Part shown: in pieces, positions 9,222 to 17,918 of the stretch | Numbering within the stretch: the stretch's first letter is position 1 | How the letters are laid out: each line of letters opens with the position of its first letter | Source: Mucilaginibacter segetis | Lineage (GTDB): Bacteria > Bacteroidota > Bacteroidia > Sphingobacteriales > Sphingobacteriaceae | Direction of reading: 5' to 3' | Assembly (NCBI RefSeq): GCF_016522075.1 | Contig: NZ_JAEHFW010000001.1 | Location: 930,001 to 994,000 of the forward strand | DNA: 64,000 bases | The notes under the pieces: generated by a model | The model's database searches: none | What the model saw: the letters and a program-made list of their open reading frames with translations, nothing else | Told to the model about the DNA's origin: nothing | Position numbers and translations under genes: made by a program

Positions 9222-10168
9222 TCTTAACTATGCATAAACACCCCCGTATTTATCCTGCCCTGTTGCTCTGTGCCATGCTGGCCGTAAGTGCCTGCCATGG
9301 AGGCGGCAGTTCTCCTGCGGATGAAGAAAGCGCTGCGCCTGCCATCACGCCGGTTACTATCACTCATATAGAAACGGGCCCGCTGTCTGATACCATTACC
9401 TTAAATGCGACATCCACCTTTCTGCAAAAAAACTACGTTAAGGCCAATGCCATCGGTTATATTGAGCATGTAGGCATTAAACCAGGGCAATTTGTTAGCA
9501 AAGGTCAGTTGCTTTTTACGATCAAGACCAAAGAAGCGCGGAGCATCGGTAACACGATCAATGTGTTGGATACCACGTTTAAATTTTCCGGCATCAACCG
9601 TATCCGGGCTTCTTCCAACGGATATGTCGCCCAATTGAACCATCAGGTGGGAGACTACGTACAGGATGGCGAGCAACTGGCCGTTATCAGTGATCATAAT
9701 AGTTTTGCCTTCTTATTGCAGGTGCCTTATGAGCTTCACCAGTTAATGGCCCACAACCAGACCCTGCAACTGACCCTGCCCGACGGTACCGGGCTAACAG
9801 GACATGTGGCCTCAGTAATGCCCAGCGTCGACACCTTATCGCAAACTCAGGGCCTGGTCATTATGGTAAACAGCAAGGAACCGTTGCCGGAAAACCTGAT
9901 TGCCAAGGCGCGGATCATTAAATCTGCTAAAACCAATGCGATGATGCTGCCTAAATCTGCCGTGCTGGCGAACGAGACTCTCTCGGAATTTTGGGTGATG
10001 AAACTGATCAATGATAGCACTGCCGTAAAAACCATCGTGACCAAGGGCATCGAAACCGGTGACCGGGTAGAAATCACTTCACCTGCATTTCAACCGTCTG
10101 ACCGTATTGTCGAAACCGGCAATTACGGCCTGGCCGATACCGCCAGGATAAAAATCAATCATCCATGA
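9218..10168 (+). CDS. RND efflux periplasmic adaptor lipoprotein
   Basis: About 316 residues; the ATG at 9218 overlaps the previous stop and a second ATG at 9230 is an alternative. A lipobox LAVSAC marks it as a lipoprotein. The lipoyl/barrel-sandwich halves (VKANAIGYIEHVGIKPGQFV and, later, IRASSNGYVAQLNHQVGDYV) flank an unusually short hairpin, followed by beta-barrel and membrane-proximal domains. It bridges the RND pump and the TolC-like channel. Together with the pump it could export metals, drugs or lipids; the substrate is not evident. Confidence 0.88.
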   Translation: MILTMHKHPRIYPALLLCAMLAVSACHGGGSSPADEESAAPAITPVTITHIETGPLSDTITLNATSTFLQKNYVKANAIGYIEHVGIKPGQFVSKGQLLFTIKTKEARSIGNTINVLDTTFKFSGINRIRASSNGYVAQLNHQVGDYVQDGEQLAVISDHNSFAFLLQVPYELHQLMAHNQTLQLTLPDGTGLTGHVASVMPSVDTLSQTQGLVIMVNSKEPLPENLIAKARIIKSAKTNAMMLPKSAVLANETLSEFWVMKLINDSTAVKTIVTKGIETGDRVEITSPAFQPSDRIVETGNYGLADTARIKINHP

Positions 10169-13100
10169 AAAAAACACAGGATTTTTTTGTACGTTATCAA
10201 AAGCCGGTCAGCCTCCTTTTGCTGATCCTGCTGCTGGGCGGCGGCTTCGCTTACTCGCGGCTGCAATCTTCCCTTTTTCCCGAAATCACCTTTCCCAAGA
10301 TCAAGATTATTGCCGATGCGGGCCTGCAACCGGTAGACAACATGATGGTGACAATAACCAAACCTTTGGAAAACGCCGTTAAGCAAGTGCCTGATCTGGA
10401 ATACGTACGGAGCACTACCAGTCGTGGCAGTTGTGAAATTTCCGCATTTATGAGCTGGAACGCGGATATCGACATCAGCCAGCAGCGCATCGAGGCCATC
10501 ATTAACCAGATCAAGAACACCCTGCCGCCCGATGTTAATATAACGGTGCAGAAAATGAACCCTTCTATTCTGCCCGTAAGCGGCTATACGTTGGAAAGTC
10601 ATAGCAAATCACCTATTGAGTTAAAGCAAATCGCTACCTATACCGTTAAACCCTTTCTTTCGCAGGTAGCGGGCGTATCTGACATCCGTGTTATCGGTGG
10701 TAAAAACAAGGAGTATTGGGTGGTCCTTAATATACAAAAAATGAGTGCTTTGGGCATTACCCCCGATATGGTGAGCAGCGCATTGACCCAAACTAATTTT
10801 ATCAAGTCTGAAGGCTATCTTTCTGATTATAAGATGTTGTACCTGACGGTGATGAAAGCTACGGTAAGCGCCCGGGATGAGCTGGCGGAAATTGTTATTA
10901 GCAATGACCGGAAGCGGGTAGTGCAGTTAAAAGATATAGCCGATGTGCAGATCAATCCCGGCATCGAGTATACTAAGATAAACGCCAACGGGCACGAGGG
11001 CGTACTGGTCGCCGTCGTCAAACAGCCCAATGCCAACCTGGTGACCATGTCTGATGCAATGGACAAAAAGGTCATTGCATTAAAAAAGATTCTTCCGCCG
11101 GGTGTTACGATCAAACCCTATTATGTGCAGGCCGATTTTGTAAAAACAGCCATCAAAAGTGTAACCGATAGTTTATGGATCGGGTTATTACTTGCCATAG
11201 TGGTGGCCATCATTTTTTTGCGGTCGGTGAAAGCCAGCGCGACCATTCTCATCACGATACCGGTAACACTGGGATTGACACTGATCATCCTGTATGTACG
11301 TGATTATACGCTTAACATCATGACGCTCGGCGCTGTGGCAGCTTCCATCGGGCTTATTATTGACGATGCCATTGTTGTCGTTGAACAAATCCACCGCACG
11401 CACGAAGAACATCCCGACGAACCGACGACAGCCTTATTACATAAAGCTATCAGCTACCTGTTCCCGGCCATGGTCGGGTCGTCACTCAGCACGATCGTTA
11501 TCTTTGTACCCTTTGTGCTCATGAGCGGCGTGGCGGGGGCATACTTTAAGGTGATGACCAGTACCATGATCATTACGCTGATATGTTCTTTCTTTGTCAC
11601 CTGGATCGGCTTACCGGTGATTTACCTGCTGCTGACACGTAATAAAACAAAAAATGCTGCGCAGCAAGAGCAGGAACACCATATAAAGAAACAGCGCTGG
11701 GTTTCCTTCTTCATTCACAAACCTGTCATCAGTATCATTTTTACCTTATTGCTCATCGCCGTAGTCATATTTATCCCCGCCCGTTTAGAAAGCGGCTTTC
11801 TCCCCGATATGGACGAGGGGAGCATTGTGTTGGATTATACCTCGCCGCCGGGCACCTCATTGAACGAGACTGACCGCATGCTGCGCGAGATCGAAAAGAT
11901 CATCATTAAGCATCCCGATGTGCAGGCCTATTCCCGCCGTACCGGCACACAAATGGGCTTCTTTATCACGGAACCGAATACGGGCGACTACCTTATACAA
12001 TTAAAAAAGGACCATAAAGAAACCACCGAGGAGGTGACCAGTGATTTGCGCGGCCAGATCGAAGCGAGCCAGCCGGCCTTGCGTGTTGACTTTGGCCAGG
12101 TTATCGGGGATATGCTGGGGGACCTGATGACCTCAACCCAACCCATCGAAATCAAAGTATTCGGTGATAATCAGTTAACGCTGCAAAAGCTGTCAAAACA
12201 GATCGCAGAGGTAGTGACCAATGTGAAAGGAACAGCGGACGTTTTTGACGGTATAGTTGTTGCGGGGCCATCGGTAGAATTGAACCCGGATTACCGCAAG
12301 CTGGCGCAGTATAACCTGACCCCGAACGCCTTACAAACACAATTACAAAACTCGCTTGACGGCTCTTTGGCAGGGACAATTATTGAAAAGGAGCAACTAT
12401 CGCCCATCCGTATGGTTTATCCCGGTAACCGTACACTTGACATCAACGGTTTAAGAAACCAACGTATTTTTCTGAACAATGGCCAGTTGCTGCCGCTTTC
12501 AGAAGTTGCTAAAATCACCATACACACCGGTGATGCGGAAATTCAGCGCGAAAACCTGCAGTCTATGGGTGTGGTAACCGCACGGCTTGACCAGGGCAGT
12601 CTGGGCAGCGTGATTCCACTTATCCAGAGAGGTATTGAGCAAAAGGTGAGCATGCCCGTTGGCTACCATGTAGAATATGGCGGAGCATACGCCGAACAGC
12701 AACAATCGTTCAAAGAACTGCTCATTATCCTTGTTACAGCCAGCCTGCTGGTATTTTGCGTTATCCTATTCCTCTTCCGTGAAATCAGTGTCGCGTTCAT
12801 TATCCTCGCTATCGCGGTCCTTGGCATCAGCGGAAGTTTCCTGGCCCTTTTTCTTACCCATACACCGCTTAACGTAGGGAGTTATACCGGCCTTATCATG
12901 ATCGTCGGTATCATTGGAGAAAACGCCATTTTTACATTTTGGCAATTCCGCGAGAGCGCGAAAGAAAGTTCTGTAGACGAGGCAATAGTTTACTCGATCT
13001 CCACCCGTTTACGCCCGAAGTTGATGACGGCGCTCGGCGCCATTATCGCCCTGATGCCGCTGGCATTGGGTATAGGTGCAGGTGCACAACTGCACCAGCC

Positions 13101-13209
13101 ACTCGCGATAGCGGTGATTGGCGGATTTGTGATCGCTTTGCCATTGTTGCTGATAGTATTGCCAAGCATGCTGCGTATTGCCTACCGTCACAAAACTTTG
13201 ACTGAATAA
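10165..13209 (+). CDS. RND-superfamily efflux pump, inner membrane subunit
   Basis: 1014 residues, full length for the family. A first membrane helix and two porter repeats (FPEITFPKIKI near the N terminus, ESGFLPDMDEGSIV in the second half) alternate with two blocks of membrane helices. The TM4 segment has GLIIDDAIVVVEQI, the usual acidic proton-relay pattern, although a single Asp pair is shifted relative to AcrB. The sequence resembles the CusA/hydrophobe groups without being clearly either. It ends the operon started at 7986 and is driven by proton motive force. Confidence 0.9.
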   Translation: MKKTQDFFVRYQKPVSLLLLILLLGGGFAYSRLQSSLFPEITFPKIKIIADAGLQPVDNMMVTITKPLENAVKQVPDLEYVRSTTSRGSCEISAFMSWNADIDISQQRIEAIINQIKNTLPPDVNITVQKMNPSILPVSGYTLESHSKSPIELKQIATYTVKPFLSQVAGVSDIRVIGGKNKEYWVVLNIQKMSALGITPDMVSSALTQTNFIKSEGYLSDYKMLYLTVMKATVSARDELAEIVISNDRKRVVQLKDIADVQINPGIEYTKINANGHEGVLVAVVKQPNANLVTMSDAMDKKVIALKKILPPGVTIKPYYVQADFVKTAIKSVTDSLWIGLLLAIVVAIIFLRSVKASATILITIPVTLGLTLIILYVRDYTLNIMTLGAVAASIGLIIDDAIVVVEQIHRTHEEHPDEPTTALLHKAISYLFPAMVGSSLSTIVIFVPFVLMSGVAGAYFKVMTSTMIITLICSFFVTWIGLPVIYLLLTRNKTKNAAQQEQEHHIKKQRWVSFFIHKPVISIIFTLLLIAVVIFIPARLESGFLPDMDEGSIVLDYTSPPGTSLNETDRMLREIEKIIIKHPDVQAYSRRTGTQMGFFITEPNTGDYLIQLKKDHKETTEEVTSDLRGQIEASQPALRVDFGQVIGDMLGDLMTSTQPIEIKVFGDNQLTLQKLSKQIAEVVTNVKGTADVFDGIVVAGPSVELNPDYRKLAQYNLTPNALQTQLQNSLDGSLAGTIIEKEQLSPIRMVYPGNRTLDINGLRNQRIFLNNGQLLPLSEVAKITIHTGDAEIQRENLQSMGVVTARLDQGSLGSVIPLIQRGIEQKVSMPVGYHVEYGGAYAEQQQSFKELLIILVTASLLVFCVILFLFREISVAFIILAIAVLGISGSFLALFLTHTPLNVGSYTGLIMIVGIIGENAIFTFWQFRESAKESSVDEAIVYSISTRLRPKLMTALGAIIALMPLALGIGAGAQLHQPLAIAVIGGFVIALPLLLIVLPSMLRIAYRHKTLTE

Positions 13210-13214
13210 AAAAA

Positions 13215-13235
13215 TTTGTCCAGAATTTATACAGA
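13215..13235 (+). promoter_or_regulatory. Copy 3 of the AT-rich motif before the YVTN propeller gene
   Basis: 19 of 21 positions match the copy at 5961-5981, including an unbroken AATTTATACAGA. It lies just after the RND gene stop and 35 bases before the next ATG, so the propeller gene may belong to the same regulon as the two-component genes. Confidence 0.5.
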
Positions 13236-13269
13236 ATGTTCATTCATATTGTTCTAAAAAAAGACCCCG

Positions 13270-14292
13270 ATGAAAACCTTAAAAAAATTATCTATATTGT
13301 ATGCCGTTCTATCCTTTTCGTTTAGTGCAGCGGCACAACAAAAGTCCGGGCTGCACATTAACCGCTCGTTTCCGATAGGCGGCGTTGGCGGATGGGACTA
13401 TATTACCGTTGATGCTGAAGGCAACCGTTTATTTGTGTCCCATGCCACGCAGGTAAATATCCTCAGCACCTCAGGTGATTCCCTGGGTGTGATCAGTGCC
13501 ACAAACGGTGTTCACGGTATTGCGCTGGTCAAAGCGATGGGTAAAGGTTATACCAGCAACGGCCGTGCAAACACCTGCACGGTATTCGACCTGAAAACCT
13601 ACAAGACGCTGGCGACCATTCCTGTGGGCACTAATCCTGATGCGATTTTTTACGATAACTATTCCAAAAAAATATATGCTTTCAACGGACGCAGCCAGGA
13701 TGCTTCGGTAATCGACCCTCAAACAGATAAAGTGGTAGCCACCATTGCCCTGGGTGGTAAGCCCGAAACAGGTGTTTCTGATGATAAGGGCCTCGTATTT
13801 GTAAATTCGGAAACCACTAATGAGGTTGTGGTGATCAATGCCAATACTTTTAAAATCGTCCACCGTTACAAACTGGAAGATGGCGAGGAGCCATCGGGAT
13901 TAGCGATAGACAGAAATACTAACCGGTTATTTGTAGGCTGCGGCGGCAATCAAACACTCATCATTATGGATGCAGCTAACGGGAAGAACCTGGTAAAGTA
14001 TAAAATAGGTGATTGTGACGGCGTTGGCTTTGACCCAATCTTGAAAATGATTTATACATCAAATGGCGAAGGTTCACTATCGGTGATCAAAGAGATATCT
14101 GCCAATAAATTTGAACAACTGGAAAATGTAACCACCGAGCCAAGCGCCCGGACAATAGGTGTAGACTTGGAAACACATAAGATTTATCTTCCGGCTGCAC
14201 AAACGGTGGCAGTACCGGCAACAGCAGCCAATATGCATCCTAGGCCAAAACAGTTGCCTGGAACTTTCCATATTATTGAACTTGGATTCTAA
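13270..14292 (+). CDS. Exported YVTN-type beta-propeller protein
   Basis: 340 residues with a signal peptide (cleavage after AAAQQ). Repeated blade motifs of the YncE/YVTN kind follow: GNRLFVSHATQVNILST, KIYAFNGRSQDASVIDP, GLVFVNSETTNEVVVINANT, NRLFVGCGGNQTLIIMD. Such propellers are periplasmic or surface proteins with binding or scaffold roles. It sits after the RND operon and shares the upstream motif with the two-component genes, which suggests a link to envelope stress. It is the last clearly chromosomal gene before the mobile element. Confidence 0.82.
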   Translation: MKTLKKLSILYAVLSFSFSAAAQQKSGLHINRSFPIGGVGGWDYITVDAEGNRLFVSHATQVNILSTSGDSLGVISATNGVHGIALVKAMGKGYTSNGRANTCTVFDLKTYKTLATIPVGTNPDAIFYDNYSKKIYAFNGRSQDASVIDPQTDKVVATIALGGKPETGVSDDKGLVFVNSETTNEVVVINANTFKIVHRYKLEDGEEPSGLAIDRNTNRLFVGCGGNQTLIIMDAANGKNLVKYKIGDCDGVGFDPILKMIYTSNGEGSLSVIKEISANKFEQLENVTTEPSARTIGVDLETHKIYLPAAQTVAVPATAANMHPRPKQLPGTFHIIELGF

Positions 14293-14320
14293 GGAAATTT
14301 GTTGCAGTTTTTATAAATAA

Positions 14321-14371
14321 ACGCCCCCTGTTTTCACGACAGTCGTTAATCCACATGAAAACAGGGGGCGT
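14321..14371. terminator. Large GC-rich inverted repeat after the propeller gene
   Basis: Perfect 16-bp arms (14321-14336 ACGCCCCCTGTTTTCA; 14356-14371 its complement) have a 19-base loop. It is followed by another perfect 8-bp hairpin at 14379-14397 (GGCCCCGC/GCGGGGCC). It probably terminates the plus-strand gene and may mark the left border of the ICE. Confidence 0.6.
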
Positions 14372-14410
14372 CCCACGGGCCCCGCACAGCGGGGCCGCCG
14401 GACAATATTA

Positions 14411-14442
14411 GCAATAAGGGGGAATTGCTCCCCCCTTATTGC
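14411..14442 (-). terminator. Terminator of the DUF932 gene
   Basis: Perfect 12-bp stem GCAATAAGGGGG/CCCCCTTATTGC, 8-base loop, directly after the stop codon of the minus-strand gene at 14446. Confidence 0.75.
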
Positions 14443-14445
14443 AAT

Positions 14446-15507
14446 TTAGTTATAAAATAACGCATCACTTCCCTGCGTGGCGAAATCCCGGCAGAGGTTA
14501 AAAGCAGTTTGTGCGCGTTGTTTGGCTGTGCCGTCCATAATAGACTTAAATTTCGCTTCGTCACTTTTGAAACTGCGTACATTTTGAAAATAGCCCGTAA
14601 CGCTATTATAGGCACCAAATACCGTTCCGGCGGTGGTTTCCATTTGCTGGGTCTGACTGCCTAAAGCGTAAGCATAAACATTATCCACGATATTGGTATA
14701 GTGCGTAGACAGCAGCTCAGCTTTGCCTTTGGCTAAATTTTCCAAAACCTCTTTGTTGGGTGCCATGGCAATTTGTATCAGCTTTTTAACCTCGGCATCC
14801 GTAATACGCACTTTAGCCCACTGGTTAAATAAGCCCTCCAGTTCACCGCCTAAGGATTTGCTGATACCCATTAGCGTATGGGCTTGTTTCAGCCTTTCCG
14901 TTGCGGAGGCGGTATGACGTATTTTAATTGCCCCTGAATGGTTGTTCATGGCAGCGTTAAGCGTATTGTTGCAGACTATCCTGATAGGCGTAAAAGCTGC
15001 GGTAATACTCCCCAAACCATCGTGTGTAGTGGTTAAAAACAAATATTGCTCTATCCAGTCCTTAATACCAACCCGTATATAATCGGGTAGTTTGGCAGTG
15101 ATAAAAATGCGCTCACCTTTGCCTAATGCCCCAGCGGTTTCATATAAAATACCATCGCCACCACCTACGATGGCATCAAAAAAGGAAAACGCATCCCGGT
15201 TTTGTACCACTTCATAATCGTTACCGACTACGCCTAAAACCTGCTCCGTATCTGCCCGGACGGTGGCAAAGAAATCCGGTACTTCAATTTCGGGGATGCC
15301 ATCGGTATTGCCCCAAACGTGATTGTTGGTATCATAGGTAAACAAAGGGCGTTTTTCTACGATATAATCCAAACCGGCGTGTTGTATCGCTTCGCTACTG
15401 GTTGGATAGCGGTCTATAATCTGCCCTAACCCGTGCCAGGCTTTTTCTTTTACGCTCATAAAGCTGTCTTTGCCTGTTTTTTGATTGAAATTGATCTGAT
15501 GTGCCAT
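14446..15507 (-). CDS. DUF932 (phage/plasmid-like) protein
   Basis: 353 residues with the DUF932 pattern: SVKEKAWHGLGQIIDRYPTS at the N terminus, GNDYEVVQNRDAFSFFDAIV, and YLFLTTTHDGLGSITAAFTP followed by RIVCNNTLNAA. The family is frequent on plasmids, phages and Bacteroidota conjugative elements, and its molecular role is unknown. It is the first gene that clearly belongs to the mobile element and is the last gene of a minus-strand run that includes two small genes upstream. Confidence 0.85.
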   Translation of the reverse strand: MAHQINFNQKTGKDSFMSVKEKAWHGLGQIIDRYPTSSEAIQHAGLDYIVEKRPLFTYDTNNHVWGNTDGIPEIEVPDFFATVRADTEQVLGVVGNDYEVVQNRDAFSFFDAIVGGGDGILYETAGALGKGERIFITAKLPDYIRVGIKDWIEQYLFLTTTHDGLGSITAAFTPIRIVCNNTLNAAMNNHSGAIKIRHTASATERLKQAHTLMGISKSLGGELEGLFNQWAKVRITDAEVKKLIQIAMAPNKEVLENLAKGKAELLSTHYTNIVDNVYAYALGSQTQQMETTAGTVFGAYNSVTGYFQNVRSFKSDEAKFKSIMDGTAKQRAQTAFNLCRDFATQGSDALFYN

Positions 15508-15517
15508 AATGTATAAT

Positions 15518-15688
15518 TTAAGGTGTCCGTGTCTTTAATTGCATGATCTCTGTATTCAAAACCTTGACATTTTTGGTACTGCTCACCACTAATTCGGTTT
15601 TGGATTGCAGTTCCTGTATCGCATCATGTATGTTGCGATAAGAAGTTTTGACGGTGACTTTCACCAGTAAAAAGATTTTATCTTCCAT
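15518..15688 (-). CDS. Small hypothetical protein, 56 residues
   Basis: ATG at 15688 to TAA at 15518-15520. The product begins MEDKIFLLVKVTVKTSYRNI and ends with charged, coiled-coil-like residues (LQSKTELVVSSTKNVKVLN). It lies between the DUF932 gene and another small gene with only 4 bases between the two small frames, so it is likely co-translated. Unrecognised; the compact spacing is the evidence that it is real. Confidence 0.5.
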   Translation of the reverse strand: MEDKIFLLVKVTVKTSYRNIHDAIQELQSKTELVVSSTKNVKVLNTEIMQLKTRTP

Positions 15689-15692
15689 TGTC

Positions 15693-15821
15693 TTAAAATT
15701 GGTAGGTGTTCATAAAATCGCTTAGTTCAAGCTGAAAACGTGCGGGGTTTTCTTTTGCCAATTGCTCGGCGTAACCTTCCCAAAAGATTTGGTTGGTCAG
15801 CTCTATAAATTGCTCGTACAT
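15693..15821 (-). CDS. Small hypothetical protein, 42 residues
   Basis: ATG at 15821 to TAA at 15693-15695, beginning MYEQFIELTNQIFWEGYAEQ and rich in Glu, Gln and aromatic residues. The stop is four bases before the next small start. Unrecognised. Small acidic proteins of this size are common in the regulatory ends of Bacteroidota conjugative elements. Confidence 0.45.
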   Translation of the reverse strand: MYEQFIELTNQIFWEGYAEQLAKENPARFQLELSDFMNTYQF

Positions 15822-15853
15822 AGGGATTGCTGTTTGGGGTGAAACCATAAAAG

Positions 15854-15879
15854 ATGCTCCCGGCATAGGCCGGGAGCAT
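15854..15879 (-). terminator. Hairpin after the 205-residue accessory gene
   Basis: Perfect 11-bp stem ATGCTCCCGGC/GCCGGGAGCAT with an ATAG loop, 8 bases after the stop codon of the gene at 15887. Confidence 0.65.
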
Positions 15880-15886
15880 ACCTGTT

Positions 15887-16504
15887 TTAAGCATTGGGAA
15901 AAACGATATTCGCTTCGATCTCGGCCAGTTTATCATGGCAGGCGTCGAAAATAAATTGAGATACCATACGGATCAGGTTTGGCGTATTAGTCACAAACTG
16001 ACGGCGTTTATCATCTTCGATAATCAACCTGCAGCCCTGATACGGGTTACTTTCCAGCTCATCATTTTCTTCTTCGAGCTTCACTTCAAAATCTTCTAAA
16101 GTCTTGATACGGGCAATCAAAGCCAGGCGCTGGATGCTCAGGCGGTGGAGGTCATTAACGGATTTTAAAGTCTGCTCTAAATTGAGCGCGAATTTTTTGG
16201 GTTCACTTACACCCGCTGCTTTGTCGGGGCCGGTTTTTTGTTCACCGGTCACTTCCCGGCTTGGGGTTTGTGATGCAGCGTCAGCGGGTTGGTTATCCAC
16301 TGCAGCGGGGCTGCCGGTCTTAACTTCGGTAGTTTTGGTTGCCTCAACTTGCGGAGCTTGGGCAGGTGTTTGATCTTTAGTTTTTTCATCTTGTTTAGCT
16401 TCCTTTCCGGTCAGACTTGGGCGGTTTTCGATACGGTTAACGGTTTGGTCGTTTTTTGCTGCTGCACCTTGTACACTGTTTGCATTTTTTTCTGCTGTTT
16501 TCAT
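15887..16504 (-). CDS. ICE accessory protein with low-complexity N terminus
   Basis: 205 residues. The first 100 are Lys-, Glu-, Thr-, Pro- and Ala-rich and disordered. The rest is helical (LEQTLKSVNDLHRLSIQRLA, LEDFEVKLEEENDELESN) and ends in a compact region with RLIIEDDKRRQFVTNTPNLI. No family is recognised. The architecture, a disordered leader plus helical domain without a signal peptide, suggests a cytoplasmic DNA- or protein-binding accessory factor. Confidence 0.6.
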   Translation of the reverse strand: MKTAEKNANSVQGAAAKNDQTVNRIENRPSLTGKEAKQDEKTKDQTPAQAPQVEATKTTEVKTGSPAAVDNQPADAASQTPSREVTGEQKTGPDKAAGVSEPKKFALNLEQTLKSVNDLHRLSIQRLALIARIKTLEDFEVKLEEENDELESNPYQGCRLIIEDDKRRQFVTNTPNLIRMVSQFIFDACHDKLAEIEANIVFPNA

Positions 16505-17055
16505 TTTTAAATGATTTAAAGGGTTAAAAAATTTATTTTTTCTTTTCCTTTTTCCCCGGTGACTTTCCTTAAAAAGCTATTTTTCAAAAGAAAAAACGGT
16601 AAAAAAGAAAGTCAAAAAGGCGGTCGCAAAGCACGGGCGGGAGAACTATAAGTCCCGAAGAGTGACCGAAGCGCTGCGGAGGGCATTATGCGTTCGTACG
16701 AACGGGCTGACCGATCTTGACGCCGCTTTTGTCCGTTTTCGTTGGAAAATAGTGCCTGAAAAGCATCTGATCTTTCGGTAGTCAATTAAGGGCAGAAAGA
16801 AGGCAAGCGCAGCTTTTCCCGGCGACAGCGGGTAAACAAGTGCGGCCTGAGCAATGCGCTTAATTAGAATTGTAAACATCCTGCGCATGGCGTATGCTTT
16901 TGCAGCGCAGCGAAAATGCAATAGCGGACCTGATAGCAAAGGCTATTCAGGTCATCACTCGTCAGGATGGCCAAAATTCTTTAAGAGAAAATACCGTATG
17001 AAGTCCTGCCGGAGAAATAATCATCAGAACTAATAACATTTAGCGATTAATCATT
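16505..17055. other. Non-coding stretch with a short palindrome
   Basis: No frame here has convincing coding character. It contains the 14-bp palindrome CGTTCGTACGAACG near 16690 and a GC-rich section before the AT-rich HigBA promoter. It could hold an RNA or a transfer-related site, but nothing definite is seen. Confidence 0.4.
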
Positions 17056-17085
17056 TTTAGAATTTCTAAATTTTTTTTAGATTTG
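17056..17085 (+). promoter_or_regulatory. Promoter and operator of the HigBA-like pair
   Basis: A perfect TAGATTTG -7 box at 17078-17085 (Bacteroidota consensus TAnnTTTG) is preceded by an inverted repeat TTTAGA-ATT-TCTAAA at 17056-17070. The palindrome lies between the expected -33 and -7 positions, where an antitoxin repressor would block transcription. Confidence 0.6.
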
Positions 17086-17103
17086 TGAAAATAATAAACA
17101 GGG

Positions 17104-17397
17104 ATGGTCGTCATCAGTTATGGGACATTAAGGGACTTTTATGAGCAACATGCCGATGCCAGGGATGCGCTCAATAACTGGTACCGGCTGGTCACCCAGG
17201 CGGATTGGGCAAATTATCATGAGATCAAAGCCATGTTTAATACGGTTGATGCGGTAGGCAATGACCGGTTCGTCTTTGATATCCGGGGTAATCATTACCG
17301 GATCGTGGCTATGATCTTTTTTGATATCCGGACGGTTTACATCCGTTTTGTGGGCACGCACAAAGCTTATGATAAGATTGATTGCGCTACAATTTAA
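17104..17397 (+). CDS. higB: HigB-type toxin (mRNA interferase)
   Basis: 97 residues with the HigB pattern: ADARDALNNWYRLVTQADW, FDIRGNHYRIVAMI and VYIRFVGTHKAYDKID. This RelE-like fold cleaves mRNA on the ribosome. The toxin gene precedes its antitoxin gene by 73 bases, the usual order for HigBA. It sits on the plus strand inside a block of minus-strand conjugation genes, so it probably acts as an element-maintenance module. Confidence 0.88.
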   Translation: MVVISYGTLRDFYEQHADARDALNNWYRLVTQADWANYHEIKAMFNTVDAVGNDRFVFDIRGNHYRIVAMIFFDIRTVYIRFVGTHKAYDKIDCATI

Positions 17398-17470
17398 AAA
17401 GCGCACCATAAACTGCCTATGGAGAAAGGCGGCTTAATCAATATAACGGATCTTTTTATCAACGGGACTG

Positions 17471-17836
17471 ATGAAAGCGATAAAAAACGAAGCCGATTAC
17501 AAAGACGTAATGGCTAAAATAGACAGCCTGATGGCGAAGGGCAGCGGTAACGTTTCCCAGGAAGAGTTAAGCGAGATCAGGACCCTGGCACAAAGCGCGC
17601 AGGGTTATGAGCAATCGAAATATGTTATCGAGGCGCCTACGACTTTGGTCGGCATGATCGAGATGCGCATGTTTGAAATGAAACTGAAACAACGTGAACT
17701 GGCTCAAAAGCTCAAGGTAAGCGATGCGAAACTGTCACTCATTATGAACGGTAAGCAAAAACCGGGTATCGATTTTTTAAAAGCGGTACACAGCGAATTG
17801 CAAATTGACGCGAAATTTATTTTGGAGCACGTATAG
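17471..17836 (+). CDS. higA: HigA-type antitoxin with XRE helix-turn-helix
   Basis: 121 residues. An N-terminal helical part is followed by an XRE-type HTH at about 75-115 (MKLKQRELAQKLKVSDAKLS, then LIMNGKQKPG). It is predicted to neutralise the adjacent HigB toxin and to repress the operon through the palindrome at 17056-17070. A terminator follows after about 45 bases and is shared with the convergent minus-strand gene. Confidence 0.88.
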   Translation: MKAIKNEADYKDVMAKIDSLMAKGSGNVSQEELSEIRTLAQSAQGYEQSKYVIEAPTTLVGMIEMRMFEMKLKQRELAQKLKVSDAKLSLIMNGKQKPGIDFLKAVHSELQIDAKFILEHV

Positions 17837-17882
17837 CTCCATAGCTTGAGCCTTCACGGATACCTATAGGCGATAACCAAAA

Positions 17883-17908
17883 CGGGCAGGGCACTTCCGC
17901 CCTGCCCG
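17883..17908. terminator. Bidirectional terminator between HigA and the ICE operon
   Basis: Perfect 10-bp stem CGGGCAGGGC/GCCCTGCCCG with a 6-base loop, located between convergent genes and flanked by A/T runs. Confidence 0.75.
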
Positions 17909-17918
17909 GGAAAAATAG

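Noticed and set aside
16646..16939. 97-residue frame on the minus strand
   Set aside because: Composition is not protein-like and it has no neighbours or start signal supporting it.
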